Below, piece by piece: positions 18,400 to 30,233 of a stretch of 64,000 bases of DNA. A program made the translations under genes and the position numbers. Every line of letters starts with the position of its first letter. Within the stretch, counting starts at the first letter, position 1. The DNA is from Hyphomicrobiales bacterium. GTDB taxonomy: Bacteria > Pseudomonadota > Alphaproteobacteria > Rhizobiales > Rhizobiaceae. Under the pieces are notes generated by a model that saw only the letters and a program-made list of their open reading frames with translations, was not told the origin of the DNA and did not search any database. The stretch covers positions 221,161 through 285,160 of the forward strand of contig UBTF01000007.1 in the NCBI GenBank assembly GCA_900468285.1, written 5' to 3'.

Positions 18400-19347
18400 T
18401 TAGCCGAAAACGCGCTTGGGACGGAACTCGCCTTCCGCAATCTCGCCGATGGCTATCAACTTGCCGCGGGCAGTGGCATAGGCATCGCTTTCCTGGGTGG
18501 GCGCATCACGCCCGCGCAGAAGGATAGGGTTGCCCATTTTCAGGCGATGGGCCTGATCATCATTGATGATGAGGTGCGGAAGCGACGACAGGGCTTCCGA
18601 CGTATCGATAAGATAGGCATCGAGCGCCGCCAGACGCTCATCGCGATCTTCGATGGCCTCGAATTCCACCAGCTTTGCAAGCGGCACCATTGCTTCTTCC
18701 GAAAACGGCGCGACCATGGAGCGGCGCAGCTGCGAAATAAAGCCATAGCAGCCGAGATCGCGGCCCATGTCGCGGGCGAGAGCACGGACATAGGTGCCCT
18801 TGCCGCATTCCACTTCGAAATGCGCGGTGTTCTCATCCGGGCAGGCAATCAGGGTGATGCGATGAATTTCGACTTCACGAGCCGGAATCTCCACCTCTTC
18901 GCCGCCACGGGCAATATCATAGGCCCGCTCACCGGCGATCTTGATGGCCGAGAACTGCGGCGGGATCTGCATGATCGTGCCGGTATAGTTCGGCAGAAGA
19001 TCGCGGATCGCCTGTTCATTTGGACGATTAGTGGAGGTGTTGAGAACCTCGCCTTCCATGTCGTCGGTGGTGCGCTCTTCACCCCAGGTGACGGCAAATT
19101 CGTATATCTTGCGCCCGTCCATCACATAGGGAACGGTCTTGGTGGCATCGCCCAGCGCAATCGGCAACATGCCTGACGCAAGCGGATCAAGCGTACCGGC
19201 GTGACCGGCCTTCTGGGCATTGAACAGCCATTTGATCTTCGATACGGCTTCTGTGGAGCCGAAGTCGAAGGGCTTGTCGAGAATGAGCCAGCCGGAAATC
19301 GGCCGGCCCTTTGGCTTACGGTTCTGCTGTTTGCGTGGTTTGGACAT
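18400..19347 (-). CDS. truB: tRNA pseudouridine(55) synthase
   Basis: About 315 aa. TruB converts U55 of the tRNA T-loop to pseudouridine. The catalytic Asp is in [11 protein letters not shown] (D54), and [14 protein letters not shown] is the conserved substrate-contact strand. The C-terminus has a short PUA-like region. Three bases separate it from the rbfA stop, so it is co-translated with rbfA. Confidence 0.96.
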   Translation of the reverse strand: MSKPRKQQNRKPKGRPISGWLILDKPFDFGSTEAVSKIKWLFNAQKAGHAGTLDPLASGMLPIALGDATKTVPYVMDGRKIYEFAVTWGEERTTDDMEGEVLNTSTNRPNEQAIRDLLPNYTGTIMQIPPQFSAIKIAGERAYDIARGGEEVEIPAREVEIHRITLIACPDENTAHFEVECGKGTYVRALARDMGRDLGCYGFISQLRRSMVAPFSEEAMVPLAKLVEFEAIEDRDERLAALDAYLIDTSEALSSLPHLIINDDQAHRLKMGNPILLRGRDAPTQESDAYATARGKLIAIGEIAEGEFRPKRVFG

Positions 19348-19350
19348 GCT

Positions 19351-19767
19351 TCAGTTCTGTTCGTCGTCTTTTTCGTTTGAAGGTCCCAGATCGCGCTGCA
19401 CCTCCGGCGAGCGCAGCAGCGCGTCGATCTTCTTGTAATTGTCGAAGCTCGTATCGTCGCGGAAGCGGAGTTCCGGCACATATTTCATCTGCCGCAGATG
19501 CGGACCCAAGCGACCGCGCAGATATTTTGCGTGGCGGTTCAGCGCAGCAATCGTATCGGTGTGGTCGGCAACGCCAAGCGGCGTCACATAGGCGGTCGCG
19601 ATCTTCAAATCCGGCGACATGCGCACCTCGGAAATGGAAATCACCGTCTTTTCGATCAGATCGTCACGGACTTCGCCGCGTTGCAAAATCTGGGTCACCG
19701 CAGCGCGCACCTGCTCGCCAACACGCAGCATGCGTTGCGAAGGCGCGGATGATGTTGCTTTTACCAT
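19351..19767 (-). CDS. rbfA: Ribosome-binding factor A
   Basis: About 138 aa. It is a single KH-like domain protein required for 16S 5'-end maturation and cold growth. Family features are [25 protein letters not shown] near the start and the KxxP/A-type core [21 protein letters not shown]. Its C-terminal tail is acidic and disordered, as in other alphaproteobacteria. It sits between infB and truB. Confidence 0.95.
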   Translation of the reverse strand: MVKATSSAPSQRMLRVGEQVRAAVTQILQRGEVRDDLIEKTVISISEVRMSPDLKIATAYVTPLGVADHTDTIAALNRHAKYLRGRLGPHLRQMKYVPELRFRDDTSFDNYKKIDALLRSPEVQRDLGPSNEKDDEQN

Positions 19768-19848
19768 AATGTCATTGCCTCAAACAGAGCGAGCGCCGGT
19801 CAGTATAAGCCGGCGCCCGACAGTTCTATTTTCGTTGTGGCGAAACGC

Positions 19849-22587
19849 TTAGAGCGTTCTGGTGATGTGCTCTACGCGGAAGCACTCGATCGTGTCGCCA
19901 GCGCGGATGTCTTCGTAGTTCTCGAACGCCATACCGCACTCCTGACCGACTGGCACTTCAGAGACTTCGTCCTTGAAGCGCTTGAGCGTCTTGAGCTTGC
20001 CCTCGTGGATGACGACATTGTCGCGCACCAGACGAACGCCTGCACCACGTTCCACCTTACCTTCGACCACACGGCAACCGGCGACCTTGCCGACCTTGGT
20101 GATGTTGAAGACTTCGAGGATTTCCGCGTTGCCGAGGAAGGTTTCGCGACGCTCCGGAGACAGAAGGCCCGACATCGCAGACTTCACGTCATCCACCAGA
20201 TCGTAGATGATGTTGTAGTAGCGAATTTCGATGCCAGCCCGCTCGGCAGCGGTACGCGCCTGTGCATTGGCACGAACGTTGAAGCCGATGATGGCTGCGT
20301 TTGATGCTTCCGCAAGCGAGATATCCGACTCGGTGATACCACCGGCACCCGAATGGATGATGCGTGCGCGAACTTCGTCCGTACCCAGCTTTTCCAATGC
20401 ACCGGCAATGGCTTCGATCGAACCCTGCACGTCGCCCTTGATGAGCAGCGGGAAGTCCTTGCGACCGGAGGTCTGTAGCTGGCTCATCATCTGTTCCAGC
20501 GAACCGCGCTGGCCAGTCTGACGTGCCACGGCCTTGTCACGGGCCAGACGCTGACGGTACTCGGAAATCTCGCGGGCACGGCTTTCATTTTCGACGACCG
20601 CGAAGCGATCACCGGCAGATGGCGTACCCGAAAGACCGAGAACCTCGACCGGCATGGCCGGACCGGCTTCCTTGACGTGGTCACCCTTGTCGTTGACAAG
20701 CGCGCGCACACGGCCCCACTGGTCGCCGGCCACGATGATCTGGCCCGGACGCAGAGTGCCCTTCTGGACGAGAACCGTTGCAACGGCACCACGACCGCGA
20801 TCGAGCTGGGCTTCGATGACCGTGCCTTCCGCAGTGCGGTTGACATTGGCCTTCAGGTCGAGAATTTCGGCCTGAAGCAGAACGGCTTCGAGCAGCTTGT
20901 CGAGGTTGAGCTTGTTCTTGGCCGAGACTTCGACATCAAGAACTTCACCACCCATGGATTCCACGAAGACTTCGTGCTGCAGAAGCTGCTGGCGAACCTT
21001 TTCGGGGTTTGCCTCGTGCTTGTCGATCTTGTTGATCGCCACGATGATCGGCACATTGGCCGCCTTGGCGTGGTTGATCGATTCAATCGTCTGCGGCATC
21101 ACGCTGTCATCGGCTGCGACCACCAGAATGGCGATGTCGGTTGCCTGTGCACCACGAGCACGCATGGCCGTAAAGGCGGCGTGGCCGGGGGTGTCGATGA
21201 AGGTGATCTTGTGACCGTTCTTCTCGACCTGATAGGCACCGATATGCTGGGTGATGCCACCGGCTTCACCGGAGACAACGCTCGTCTGGCGGATGGCGTC
21301 GAGCAGCGATGTCTTGCCGTGGTCGACGTGACCCATGATGGTAACGACAGGAGGACGCGACACGAGTTCGCCGCCATCGTCGTCGGAGATGTTGAAGATG
21401 CCTTCTTCGACGTCGGATTCGGAAACACGCTTGACGGTGTGGCCGAATTCGCCAGCGATCAGTTCAGCCAGATCGGCGTCGATGACGTCGCCCGGCTTCA
21501 TCATCTGGCCTTCCTTCATCAGATACTTGATCACATCGACAGCCCGTTCGGACATACGCTGCGACAGTTCCTGAATGGTGATGGTCTCAGGCAGAATGAC
21601 TTCGCGCATGACCTTTTCGCGGGTTTCCTGCATCTGGCCACGACGGAATTTTTCCTGACGACGGCGCATGGCGGAAAGCGAACGGCCACGTGGGCTGCCA
21701 TCTTCCTCAAGGTTGGATGTGACGGTGAGCTTGCCACGGCGACGCTCTTCTTCCGTCTTCAGACGGGCAGCAGGCTTTGCCGGTGCGGGTGCTGCGACCT
21801 TGCCACGAACCGGCAGGTTGCCACGGCGTGGACCGCGATCGTCATCATCATCCTTTTCAACGCGGCGAGCGCCTGGAGCACCACGAGCCGGAAGCGGCAG
21901 CGGTGCGGCTGGCGTTGGCGCAGCTGTGCGGGTCGTAGACTGCGGACGTCCATCCTGGCGGGCAGGCTGGGCAGCAGCGGCAGCGGCAGGTCTTTCAACC
22001 GGACGCTCGACCTTTTCTTCCGTCTGCGGCTGGGAAGCAGCGAGCTTTGCGGCTTCGGCTTCTTCCTTCGCGCGGCGTTCCGCTTCTGCCTTTTCGGCGG
22101 CAAGGCGCGCTTCTTCTTCTACCTTGCGACGGGCTTCGTCTTCAGCGCGCTGCTTGGCTTCGACGATGTCGCGGGCCTGCGCTTCTGCGAGCGCACGGCG
22201 GCGGGCATCCATCTCACCGGCAGACAGATCGTGCAGCACGTTTCCGCGCGGACGCTCAGGCTGGCGAGGCTGCTGCTGCGATGGCTGCTGACGCTGCTGG
22301 TTGCCGGACTGGTGGACGCGCTGCTGTGGCTGCTGCGGACGTGCAGCAGCAGGCGCGGCGGCGGCGGCAGGTGCCGCCGGGCGTGGCTGTGGTGTAATCG
22401 GCGTCACAACATGCTTTTCGTCTTCAGGACGCAAGGGACGGCGCTTGCGTGTTTCCACCACAACCGCGTTCGTGCGACCTCGACCCATATCTTGACGCAC
22501 AGTCCCCTGAGACGCTCCACCCGGCTTGAGGGTGAGGGTCTTCTTGGCTGGTGCGTTGAGTGTCTTGTCGTCGTTGTTATCGGTCAT
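19849..22587 (-). CDS. infB: Translation initiation factor IF-2
   Basis: About 912 aa. It places fMet-tRNA on the 30S subunit. The first 330 residues are low-complexity (Ala, Gln, Pro, Arg, Glu) and contain a charged coiled-coil-like stretch rich in EAEAR. The IF2_N fold follows, then the GTPase domain with G1 GHVDHGKT (about 417-424), G3 DTPGH and G4 NKID, and then the beta-barrel and C-terminal fMet-tRNA domains. The in-frame ATG at 22587 begins [13 protein letters not shown], usual for rhizobia. An 81-base gap separates it from rbfA. Confidence 0.97.
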   Translation of the reverse strand: MTDNNDDKTLNAPAKKTLTLKPGGASQGTVRQDMGRGRTNAVVVETRKRRPLRPEDEKHVVTPITPQPRPAAPAAAAAPAAARPQQPQQRVHQSGNQQRQQPSQQQPRQPERPRGNVLHDLSAGEMDARRRALAEAQARDIVEAKQRAEDEARRKVEEEARLAAEKAEAERRAKEEAEAAKLAASQPQTEEKVERPVERPAAAAAAQPARQDGRPQSTTRTAAPTPAAPLPLPARGAPGARRVEKDDDDDRGPRRGNLPVRGKVAAPAPAKPAARLKTEEERRRGKLTVTSNLEEDGSPRGRSLSAMRRRQEKFRRGQMQETREKVMREVILPETITIQELSQRMSERAVDVIKYLMKEGQMMKPGDVIDADLAELIAGEFGHTVKRVSESDVEEGIFNISDDDGGELVSRPPVVTIMGHVDHGKTSLLDAIRQTSVVSGEAGGITQHIGAYQVEKNGHKITFIDTPGHAAFTAMRARGAQATDIAILVVAADDSVMPQTIESINHAKAANVPIIVAINKIDKHEANPEKVRQQLLQHEVFVESMGGEVLDVEVSAKNKLNLDKLLEAVLLQAEILDLKANVNRTAEGTVIEAQLDRGRGAVATVLVQKGTLRPGQIIVAGDQWGRVRALVNDKGDHVKEAGPAMPVEVLGLSGTPSAGDRFAVVENESRAREISEYRQRLARDKAVARQTGQRGSLEQMMSQLQTSGRKDFPLLIKGDVQGSIEAIAGALEKLGTDEVRARIIHSGAGGITESDISLAEASNAAIIGFNVRANAQARTAAERAGIEIRYYNIIYDLVDDVKSAMSGLLSPERRETFLGNAEILEVFNITKVGKVAGCRVVEGKVERGAGVRLVRDNVVIHEGKLKTLKRFKDEVSEVPVGQECGMAFENYEDIRAGDTIECFRVEHITRTL

Positions 22588-22690
22588 TCCGTTCCCGTTC
22601 CTTCAGACGAGAGCCGGATGACGTCACCAGACTCTAGTCTCTACAATTGCTGTATCCGAACGCGGCAGACGGTCATGTCCGATAACCGCG

Positions 22691-23389
22691 TCATTGTCTT
22701 TCCGTCCGGGCAGCGTCAATTTCGCCTTGAGGTTTCTCGCCATGGCGATACCGCTCAAGCATCTTTGCGCGCTTCACTACACCCTCACCCGCCTGTCCCG
22801 CAAGCGCGCAGGCATGGATAAAAGCATTCTGGCCCATCAGTTCGTCCATTTCCTGCTCACTGAACAGATGAAAGGACGGTATTTCTGTCTCGGTTCCTGA
22901 ACCGAGGGTCCAGGCCTTTCGGGCCTGGTTTATCTTTCTGACGCCATCGGCGGCAGCATCCGTGGCATGGAACACCGCAAGGGTATTTCCGGAACGGACA
23001 GCCGCATCCACCTTGGTGGCCCCGCTGATGAACTGGCCCGCCTTGCGCGCCATGTTCATCATACCGGCCAGTTGCTGCGCCAGAAGCCGGTCCATCAACT
23101 CCAGGAGTTCAGGTCCAGCCTTCACATCTGTCTTCAAGGCACGTGCGAAAAGCTTCTTCGCAATGGCCTTTTCTATCAGGGCGCGCTCGGGGGTGACCCA
23201 GCATCCGCGCCCTGGCAATTGGCGTTTCAGGTCCGGCACAACGCTTTTGTCCGGGCCTGCGACAAAACGGACCAACTCGTCGGGTGTTCCAATCTGCCGC
23301 GTTACAATGCACGTCCGCTCGCTGCCTGTACCTTCGACCCGCCGCTCATCGTCCAGCAGGTCATCGGGCTCATGCGCTTGCGAAATCAT
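22691..23389 (-). CDS. YlxR-type RNA-binding protein fused to an L7Ae-like domain
   Basis: About 232 aa. The N-terminal half is a YlxR domain (ERTCIVTRQIGTPDELVRFV and the signature GRGCWVT near 60-66). The C-terminal part (ARKAGQFISGATKVDAAVRSGN onward, about 112-190) resembles the L7Ae/YlxQ RNA-binding domain. YlxR and YlxQ are separate genes in Bacillus but joined here, as in several alphaproteobacteria. It overlaps nusA by four bases and probably acts on nucleoid, RNase P or ribosome-associated RNA; its exact role is not established. Confidence 0.85.
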   Translation of the reverse strand: MISQAHEPDDLLDDERRVEGTGSERTCIVTRQIGTPDELVRFVAGPDKSVVPDLKRQLPGRGCWVTPERALIEKAIAKKLFARALKTDVKAGPELLELMDRLLAQQLAGMMNMARKAGQFISGATKVDAAVRSGNTLAVFHATDAAADGVRKINQARKAWTLGSGTETEIPSFHLFSEQEMDELMGQNAFIHACALAGQAGEGVVKRAKMLERYRHGEKPQGEIDAARTERQ

Positions 23390-24996
23390 TCCTGATCGGC
23401 GGTATCCGCCTCCTCGGTCGCTGCCTCTTCCTGCTCTGCAGCAAGATCTTCAGCGGTAATCCAGCCAGCCAGAAGGCGGGCCTGAACGACCATGTTCTCG
23501 GCTTCGACGCGCGAAACGTCGAGCTTGGAGAAGATGCCGTCGAACTTCTTGGTTTCGCCGTCCTTGCGTTCGCTCCAGCCAACGAGGTCGTCGGCCGCGC
23601 AGCCGGCGAGATCTTCGATGTTCTTCACGCCTTCCTCACCGAGGGCCACCATCATCTGCGATGTCAGGCCTTCGATCTGGCGCAGCTCGTCGGAAACGCC
23701 GAGTTCCTTGCGCTTGGCATCCATTTCAGTCTCGATACGCTCAAGATATTCCTTGGCACGAGTCTGAATTTCGACAGCGGTATCCTCGTCGAAACCGTCG
23801 ATGGAGGAAATTTCGCTCAGATCGACGTAAGCAAGTTCTTCAACCTGCGCAAAGCCTTCCGAAGCCAGAACCTGACCAACCATTTCGTCCACATCCAGCG
23901 CCTCCATGAAGATGCCGGTGCGTTCGTTGAATTCCTTCTGGCGGCGCTCGGATTCTTCCTGCTCCGTCATGATGTCGATATCCCAGCCGGTCAGCTGCGA
24001 TGCCAGACGCACGTTCTGACCGCGACGACCAATGGCCAGCGACAGCTGCTCATCCGGCACCACGACTTCGATACGCTCGGCTTCTTCATCCAGAACGACC
24101 TTGGCGACTTCCGCCGGCTGAAGGGCGTTGACGATGAAGGAAGCAGGATCCTGGCTCCATGGAATGATGTCGATCTTTTCGCCCTGAAGCTCGCCGACAA
24201 CCGCCTGGACGCGCGAACCGCGCATACCGACGCAGGCGCCGACGGGATCGATGGAGCTATCGTTGGAGATCACGGCGATCTTGGCGCGCGAACCCGGATC
24301 ACGGGCAACCGACTTGATCTGGATGATCCCGTCATAGATTTCAGGCACTTCCATGGTGAAGAGCTTGACCATGAACTGCGGATGGGTACGCGACAGGAAG
24401 ATCTGCGGACCACGCTGTTCGCGGCGCACGTCGTAAACGAAGGCGCGAACGCGATCACCGTAACGCAGGTTTTCGCGTGGAATCATCTCGTCACGACGGA
24501 TGATGCCTTCGCCACGGCCGAGGTCGACAATGACATTGCCATATTCGACGCGCTTGACGGTACCGTTGATGATTTCGCCGATGCGATCCTTGAATTCGTC
24601 GTACTGGCGGTCACGCTCAGCTTCGCGAACCTTCTGGACGATGACCTGCTTGGCGGACTGGGCAGCGATACGGCCGAAATCCATTGGCGGCAGCGGATCA
24701 GCGATGTAATCGCCGATCTTGGCATCGACGTTGCGGTCGCGCGCCAGTTCCAGCGGGATCTGCGTGCCGTAGTCTTCGGCCTTTTCAACAACTTCGAGCA
24801 GACGCTGCAGACGGATTTCACCGGTCTTCGAGTTGATGTCTGCGCGGATATTGGTCTCGGAACCATAACGCGAGCGGGCAGCCTTCTGGATAGCGTCGGC
24901 CATTGCGGCCAGCACGATTTCTCGGTCGATGACCTTTTCGCGCGCCACAGCATCGGCGATCTGCAGAAGCTCAAGCCGGTTAGCACTTACTGCCAT
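23386..24996 (-). CDS. nusA: Transcription termination/antitermination factor NusA
   Basis: About 536 aa. The order is an N-terminal RNA polymerase-binding domain (1-125), S1 (near 135-200), two KH domains (GMRGSRVQAVVGEL at about 246-259 and AIGRRGQNVRLASQLTGWDI at about 318-337), then two C-terminal helix-hairpin-helix repeats (from about 375) with an acidic tail. These C-terminal repeats are typical of proteobacterial NusA. It follows rimP after 53 bases and overlaps ylxR. Confidence 0.97.
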   Translation of the reverse strand: MAVSANRLELLQIADAVAREKVIDREIVLAAMADAIQKAARSRYGSETNIRADINSKTGEIRLQRLLEVVEKAEDYGTQIPLELARDRNVDAKIGDYIADPLPPMDFGRIAAQSAKQVIVQKVREAERDRQYDEFKDRIGEIINGTVKRVEYGNVIVDLGRGEGIIRRDEMIPRENLRYGDRVRAFVYDVRREQRGPQIFLSRTHPQFMVKLFTMEVPEIYDGIIQIKSVARDPGSRAKIAVISNDSSIDPVGACVGMRGSRVQAVVGELQGEKIDIIPWSQDPASFIVNALQPAEVAKVVLDEEAERIEVVVPDEQLSLAIGRRGQNVRLASQLTGWDIDIMTEQEESERRQKEFNERTGIFMEALDVDEMVGQVLASEGFAQVEELAYVDLSEISSIDGFDEDTAVEIQTRAKEYLERIETEMDAKRKELGVSDELRQIEGLTSQMMVALGEEGVKNIEDLAGCAADDLVGWSERKDGETKKFDGIFSKLDVSRVEAENMVVQARLLAGWITAEDLAAEQEEAATEEADTADQE

Positions 24997-25049
24997 TTTT
25001 TGTGTCTCCGTCAGTCGTTTTGCCCGCGTTGTCAGGGCTTACGTTGGAT

Positions 25050-25634
25050 TTAGTCTTCGTCTGCTTCTTCGTTCTGATTGGCGGCAGCGGCCTTGGCCAG
25101 CTTGTCCGCCTTCAGGGCGTCACGAATAAGATCGTCCGTCAGAATGAGCTTCGCGTCGGAAAGCGTATTGAATGGTATGGTGACCACCGGCTCCTCGCCG
25201 TATGCAATCTGATCGCGCTCAAGCTTGAAGCCATCGGCCTCCACGCTGGCGATCTTGCCGCGAAAACGCTTCCGGTTATCAACCAGGATCGATGTCTCGA
25301 CCTTAACGATATGGCCCTGCCAGCGAACAAAATCCATCTTTCGCACCATTGGCCGGTCAATGCCGGGCGATGACACTTCCAGATGATACGCCTTCTCGAC
25401 GGGATCTTCCACATCCAGAACAGGAGAAATCGCCATGGACAGCGCTTCGCAGTCCTGCACGGTCATGGTGCCGTCTTCACGCTCGGCCATGATCTGCAAT
25501 GTCGAACCGTTCTGACTGGATAGGCGCACGCGAACCAGCAGAAAGCCCATTCCGGTCAGAACCGGCTCGATAATTTCCGCGATCCGCTGGTCGATGCCTG
25601 TTTCGGTTATCAGTCTTGGTTCGGCGTCTGCCAT
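25050..25634 (-). CDS. rimP: Ribosome maturation factor RimP
   Basis: About 194 aa. It is a two-domain 30S assembly factor. Conserved residues include [10 protein letters not shown], the central [11 protein letters not shown] and the C-terminal Sm-like domain ([14 protein letters not shown]). The ATG at 25634 has GGAAGG 5 bases upstream; an upstream ATG at 25661 gives nine extra residues with no site. It is the first gene of the eight-gene minus-strand cluster, so the cluster promoter should lie in 25635-25918. Confidence 0.93.
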   Translation of the reverse strand: MADAEPRLITETGIDQRIAEIIEPVLTGMGFLLVRVRLSSQNGSTLQIMAEREDGTMTVQDCEALSMAISPVLDVEDPVEKAYHLEVSSPGIDRPMVRKMDFVRWQGHIVKVETSILVDNRKRFRGKIASVEADGFKLERDQIAYGEEPVVTIPFNTLSDAKLILTDDLIRDALKADKLAKAAAANQNEEADED

Positions 25635-25918
25635 TCTGGCCTTCCGGTCTTTTGTCTGCAACCGGAACGCTTTGTCCCGGTTAATGGGGCGCCTAACGAA
25701 AAAGAGCGGAGCCTTGCGGCCCCACTCTTCATCAGACGATCAAGAATTTGAAAGACGGTATAAACCCTAATCGCCGACAATGCAAGGATGGCGCTGACAT
25801 GCAGCGAAATTGCCTTTCGTCACAATTTTACCGCGGCACGGGCTGAAACAGTGGCATCCTTCCAAACGGCGTCTATAGTGTCAGCCGGATCACCAGCAAT
25901 TGCATCATTGGACTGCCC

Positions 25919-27547
25919 GTGCCCGATAGAAAATCTCCCCTTGCACCGCTCAAGCATCAAACCTACCGAACGATATGGTTTGCAAGCATCGCCTCGAACT
26001 TCGGCGGGCTGATCCAGGCGGTCGGTGCGGCATGGATGATGACGGCGCTGTCGTCTTCGGAAAACATGATTGCGCTGGTGCAGGCATCGACCTCCCTGCC
26101 GATCATGCTGTTTTCGCTCGTTTCCGGTGCGCTCGCCGACAGTTTCGACAGGCGTCGCATCATGATTTCGGCCCAGCTGCTAATGCTGACCGCGTCCGTC
26201 ATGCTGACCGTTTTTGCATGGTCCGACTGGTTATCGCCGTGGCTGCTGCTGTTTTTCACCTTCATGATCGGATGCGGAACAGCACTTAACAATCCCTCAT
26301 GGCAGGCCTCTGTCGGGGAAATGGTGCCGCGCGAGGATTTGCCGGCAGCGGTGACGCTCAACAGCGTCGGGTTCAACATCACCCGCAGCGTCGGCCCGGC
26401 CATCGGCGGCGTGATTGTTGCCATAGCGGGTGCTGCAGCCGCATTTCTCGTCAATACCTTCAGCTATTTCACGCTCATCTACGCGCTGATCAAATGGCAG
26501 CCGCCGAAGAATACCTCGACGCTTCCGCGTGAACAGCTGCTGGCGGCCATTTCCGCGGGGATGCGCTACGTGGCCATGTCGCCCAATATCGGCAAGGTAT
26601 TGGTGCGCGGCTTTCTTTTTGGCCTTTCAGCCAGCGCCATTCTGGCTTTGATGCCGCTCGTTGCCCGCGATCTGGTGCAGGGTGGACCGCTGACCTACGG
26701 CATCATGCTGGGAGCCTTCGGCGTCGGCGCCATCGGCGGTGCCTTGATCAGCGCCCGCCTGCGGGAAGCGCTAAGCAGCGAATGGATCGTTCGCGTGGCA
26801 TTTCTCGGCTTTGCCTTGAGTGCCGCAGTCACCGCAGTCAGCACCAACGCGATCTTGACCGCCCTTGTGCTGACGGTCTCCGGCGCAAGCTGGGTTCTGG
26901 CACTTTCCCTCTTCAACACCATCGTGCAGCTTTCCACCCCCCGTTGGGTGGTCGGCAGAGCGCTCTCGCTCTACCAGACCCTGACATTTGGCGGCATAGC
27001 CGTGGGCAGCTGGCTCTGGGGCTCGCTGGCAGAAAATTACGGCCTGTCCTACTCCCTGCTCTGTTCGTGCGTGCTGATGCTGTTCGGCGTCGTGGTCGGG
27101 TTCAAATTGGCCATGCCTGCCTTCGCGTCGCTCAATCTCGACCCGCTGAACCGTTTCGTCGAGCCCAATCTTCGCCTCGATATCAAACCGAGAAGCGGTC
27201 CCATCGCCATCATGGTCGACTATGAAATCGACGATTCCGATCTGGCGGAGTTCATGACGCTGATGGTGGAACGCCGGCGCATCCGCCTGCGGGACGGAGC
27301 GCAGAACTGGACGTTGATGCGCGACCTTGAAAATCCTGACATCTGGACGGAAATCTACCATGTTCCGACCTGGGTGGAATATGTGCGGCACAATCAACGG
27401 CGAACCCAGGCCGATGCGGAGAGCTGGGACGGCATTCTCAAACTTCATCGTGGCGATACGCGCCCGCGTGTCCACCGCATGATCGAGCGGCAGGCCATTC
27501 CGCCCCAGGATGACATCTTCCACAAGGCGCATATCGACCCTCCCTGA
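25919..27547 (+). CDS. MFS transporter (EntS-like, MFS_3) with C-terminal soluble domain
   Basis: About 542 aa, GTG start. Residues 1-400 form a 12-helix major facilitator with a loop motif LADSFDRRRIM after helix 2, typical of EntS-type exporters. The last 130 residues (from about GPIAIMVDYEIDDSDLAEF) are soluble and resemble an antibiotic-biosynthesis-monooxygenase-like ferredoxin fold (EIYHVPTWVEYVRH). This layout is common for rhizobial MFS_3 proteins of unknown substrate; siderophore or drug export is possible. The GTG gives the expected family N-terminus, although no good ribosome site precedes it. Confidence 0.82.
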   Translation: MPDRKSPLAPLKHQTYRTIWFASIASNFGGLIQAVGAAWMMTALSSSENMIALVQASTSLPIMLFSLVSGALADSFDRRRIMISAQLLMLTASVMLTVFAWSDWLSPWLLLFFTFMIGCGTALNNPSWQASVGEMVPREDLPAAVTLNSVGFNITRSVGPAIGGVIVAIAGAAAAFLVNTFSYFTLIYALIKWQPPKNTSTLPREQLLAAISAGMRYVAMSPNIGKVLVRGFLFGLSASAILALMPLVARDLVQGGPLTYGIMLGAFGVGAIGGALISARLREALSSEWIVRVAFLGFALSAAVTAVSTNAILTALVLTVSGASWVLALSLFNTIVQLSTPRWVVGRALSLYQTLTFGGIAVGSWLWGSLAENYGLSYSLLCSCVLMLFGVVVGFKLAMPAFASLNLDPLNRFVEPNLRLDIKPRSGPIAIMVDYEIDDSDLAEFMTLMVERRRIRLRDGAQNWTLMRDLENPDIWTEIYHVPTWVEYVRHNQRRTQADAESWDGILKLHRGDTRPRVHRMIERQAIPPQDDIFHKAHIDPP

Positions 27548-27631
27548 GCGAAAAGGTCAAAAGAGAAGGCCGCAAGAGTTAGCCTGCGGCCTGAATGTCT
27601 GGTCAAGATCCCTTGGAGGGCGTCGCTCTGA

Positions 27632-28987
<1,356 letters not shown>

Positions 28988-28988
28988 C

Positions 28989-29669
28989 TTATTTTGTCCG
29001 TGCGGTATCTGCGCCAACCCGGCCATTGACCAGCTCGATCCGTCGATCGAGCTGGTCGGCCAGGAGCATGTCATGGGTGATGATGATGAGCGTCGATCCC
29101 TCGACCCGCGCCAGATCCACCAGCAGCCTGCCGATGGCTTTTCCGTTTTCAGGATCGAGGCTTGCGGTCGGCTCGTCCGCTACGATTACGCCGGGCTTTC
29201 TCAGCAGGGCGCGGGCAATGGCGACCCGCTGCATCTCGCCGCGCGACATGGTGTCGATTTTCTGGTCTGGCCGACGAAGCCCCGTCTTCTCCAGCAATGA
29301 TGCTGCGCGCTCGGCATGCTGCGGGGACATGACCCGCGACAGGCGGGCGGGCAGCAATATATTTTCCATGGCGGAAAGACCGGGCAGCAGGTGAAACTCC
29401 TGCATGACGAGGCCGACATTGCCTCCCCGCCACTGGTCTCTCTTCGTTTCGGAATAGGCGGCAATATCCTGATCGCGCCACAGGATATGTCCGGTGTTCG
29501 GACGCACCAAACCGGTAATGACATTGACAAAGGTGCTCTTGCCGGACCCCGACGCACCGGTGATCGCGATTTTTTCCCCTGCAGCAACGCCAAATTCATC
29601 AAGAAAAAGAACGGGCGCGGCAAGTCCCGGATAGGAAACGGAAAGATCTGAAATTTTCAATGCAAGCAT
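28989..29669 (-). CDS. ABC transporter ATP-binding protein (LolD/MacB type)
   Basis: About 226 aa. Walker A is GASGSGKST (about 38-46), the Q-loop is VMQEFHLLPGL, the signature is MSRGEMQ in place of the usual LSGGQ, and Walker B is VIVADEPTASLD with switch His in ITHD. The size and signature fit the LolD/MacB/FtsE branch, the partner of FtsX-like permeases. The start is two bases after the DUF3299 gene, and the stop is one base before the permease ATG, so the three genes form one operon. Confidence 0.92.
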   Translation of the reverse strand: MLALKISDLSVSYPGLAAPVLFLDEFGVAAGEKIAITGASGSGKSTFVNVITGLVRPNTGHILWRDQDIAAYSETKRDQWRGGNVGLVMQEFHLLPGLSAMENILLPARLSRVMSPQHAERAASLLEKTGLRRPDQKIDTMSRGEMQRVAIARALLRKPGVIVADEPTASLDPENGKAIGRLLVDLARVEGSTLIIITHDMLLADQLDRRIELVNGRVGADTARTK

Positions 29670-29671
29670 GA

Positions 29672-30142
29672 TCAGGATACCGCGTATTCGGCGTCTCGGA
29701 TCCGCACCAGGCTGACAAAGCCGGTTTCCGGATCGGTCCAGGAGCCATGTTCCAGCACACCGGTTACCTCGATGGTGGTGCTTGGCTGCACAAAGGTCTG
29801 TTTCTCCGAGAGATAGACGACCACGATGTTATCGGGCCAGTCCGAATCCGAAGAGCAGAACGGGCAGAGCGCCATGGGAATTTCCGTCAGCACGAAGAAG
29901 GCTGCTTCCGCCTTCAGCGGCGGCGCCATGAAGCCCTTCATGCGGATCTGCCTGCCGGACAACTGCTTCAGTTTCTCGGAAAACTCCAGTCCGAGAACGC
30001 CGACCTTGCCGTACATCTCGTCGAAGCTAAGCGGCACAGCCGATGCAGAAGCCTCGCGCACGAGGCTTGGAAAGCTGGCGAGAGCGATGCTGGCAAGTGT
30101 CAGCGCCTGTCTGCGTGTCAGCTTGTCTGGCCGGTACACCAT
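29672..30142 (-). CDS. DUF3299 family exported protein
   Basis: About 156 aa. The N-terminus LTRRQALTLASIALASFPS has a twin-arginine pair and a hydrophobic run, so export is likely. The mature domain contains LSGRQIRMKGFMAPPLK, the conserved LCPFCSSDSDWP motif with two Cys, and a terminal OB-like strand set (VEVTGVLEHGSWTDPETGF). DUF3299 genes are often found with ABC systems of the FtsX type and in zinc-regulated loci. I chose the ATG at 30142; an open frame extends to 30538 but runs into phoA. First gene of the three-gene operon. Confidence 0.8.
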   Translation of the reverse strand: MVYRPDKLTRRQALTLASIALASFPSLVREASASAVPLSFDEMYGKVGVLGLEFSEKLKQLSGRQIRMKGFMAPPLKAEAAFFVLTEIPMALCPFCSSDSDWPDNIVVVYLSEKQTFVQPSTTIEVTGVLEHGSWTDPETGFVSLVRIRDAEYAVS

Positions 30143-30187
30143 GACGGTCTCCGTTTTTTTGCTATTGTATTTGGCCTGAAACGACAA

Positions 30188-30214
30188 TTCCGACCCGCCG
30201 ATGGCGGGTCGGAA
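30188..30214 (-). terminator. Terminator of phoA
   Basis: TTCCGACCCGCC (30188-30199) and its exact complement (30203-30214) form a 12-base stem with a 3-base loop, 20 bases after the phoA stop. The minus-strand sequence that follows, TTGTCGTTT, is moderately T-rich. Confidence 0.8.
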
Positions 30215-30233
30215 CATCTCTTGACGTTTTTGC

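Noticed and set aside
20677..22821. Long open frame antisense to infB (about 714 codons)
   Set aside because: It mirrors the low-complexity and GTPase regions of IF-2, has no ribosome site and no family motif.
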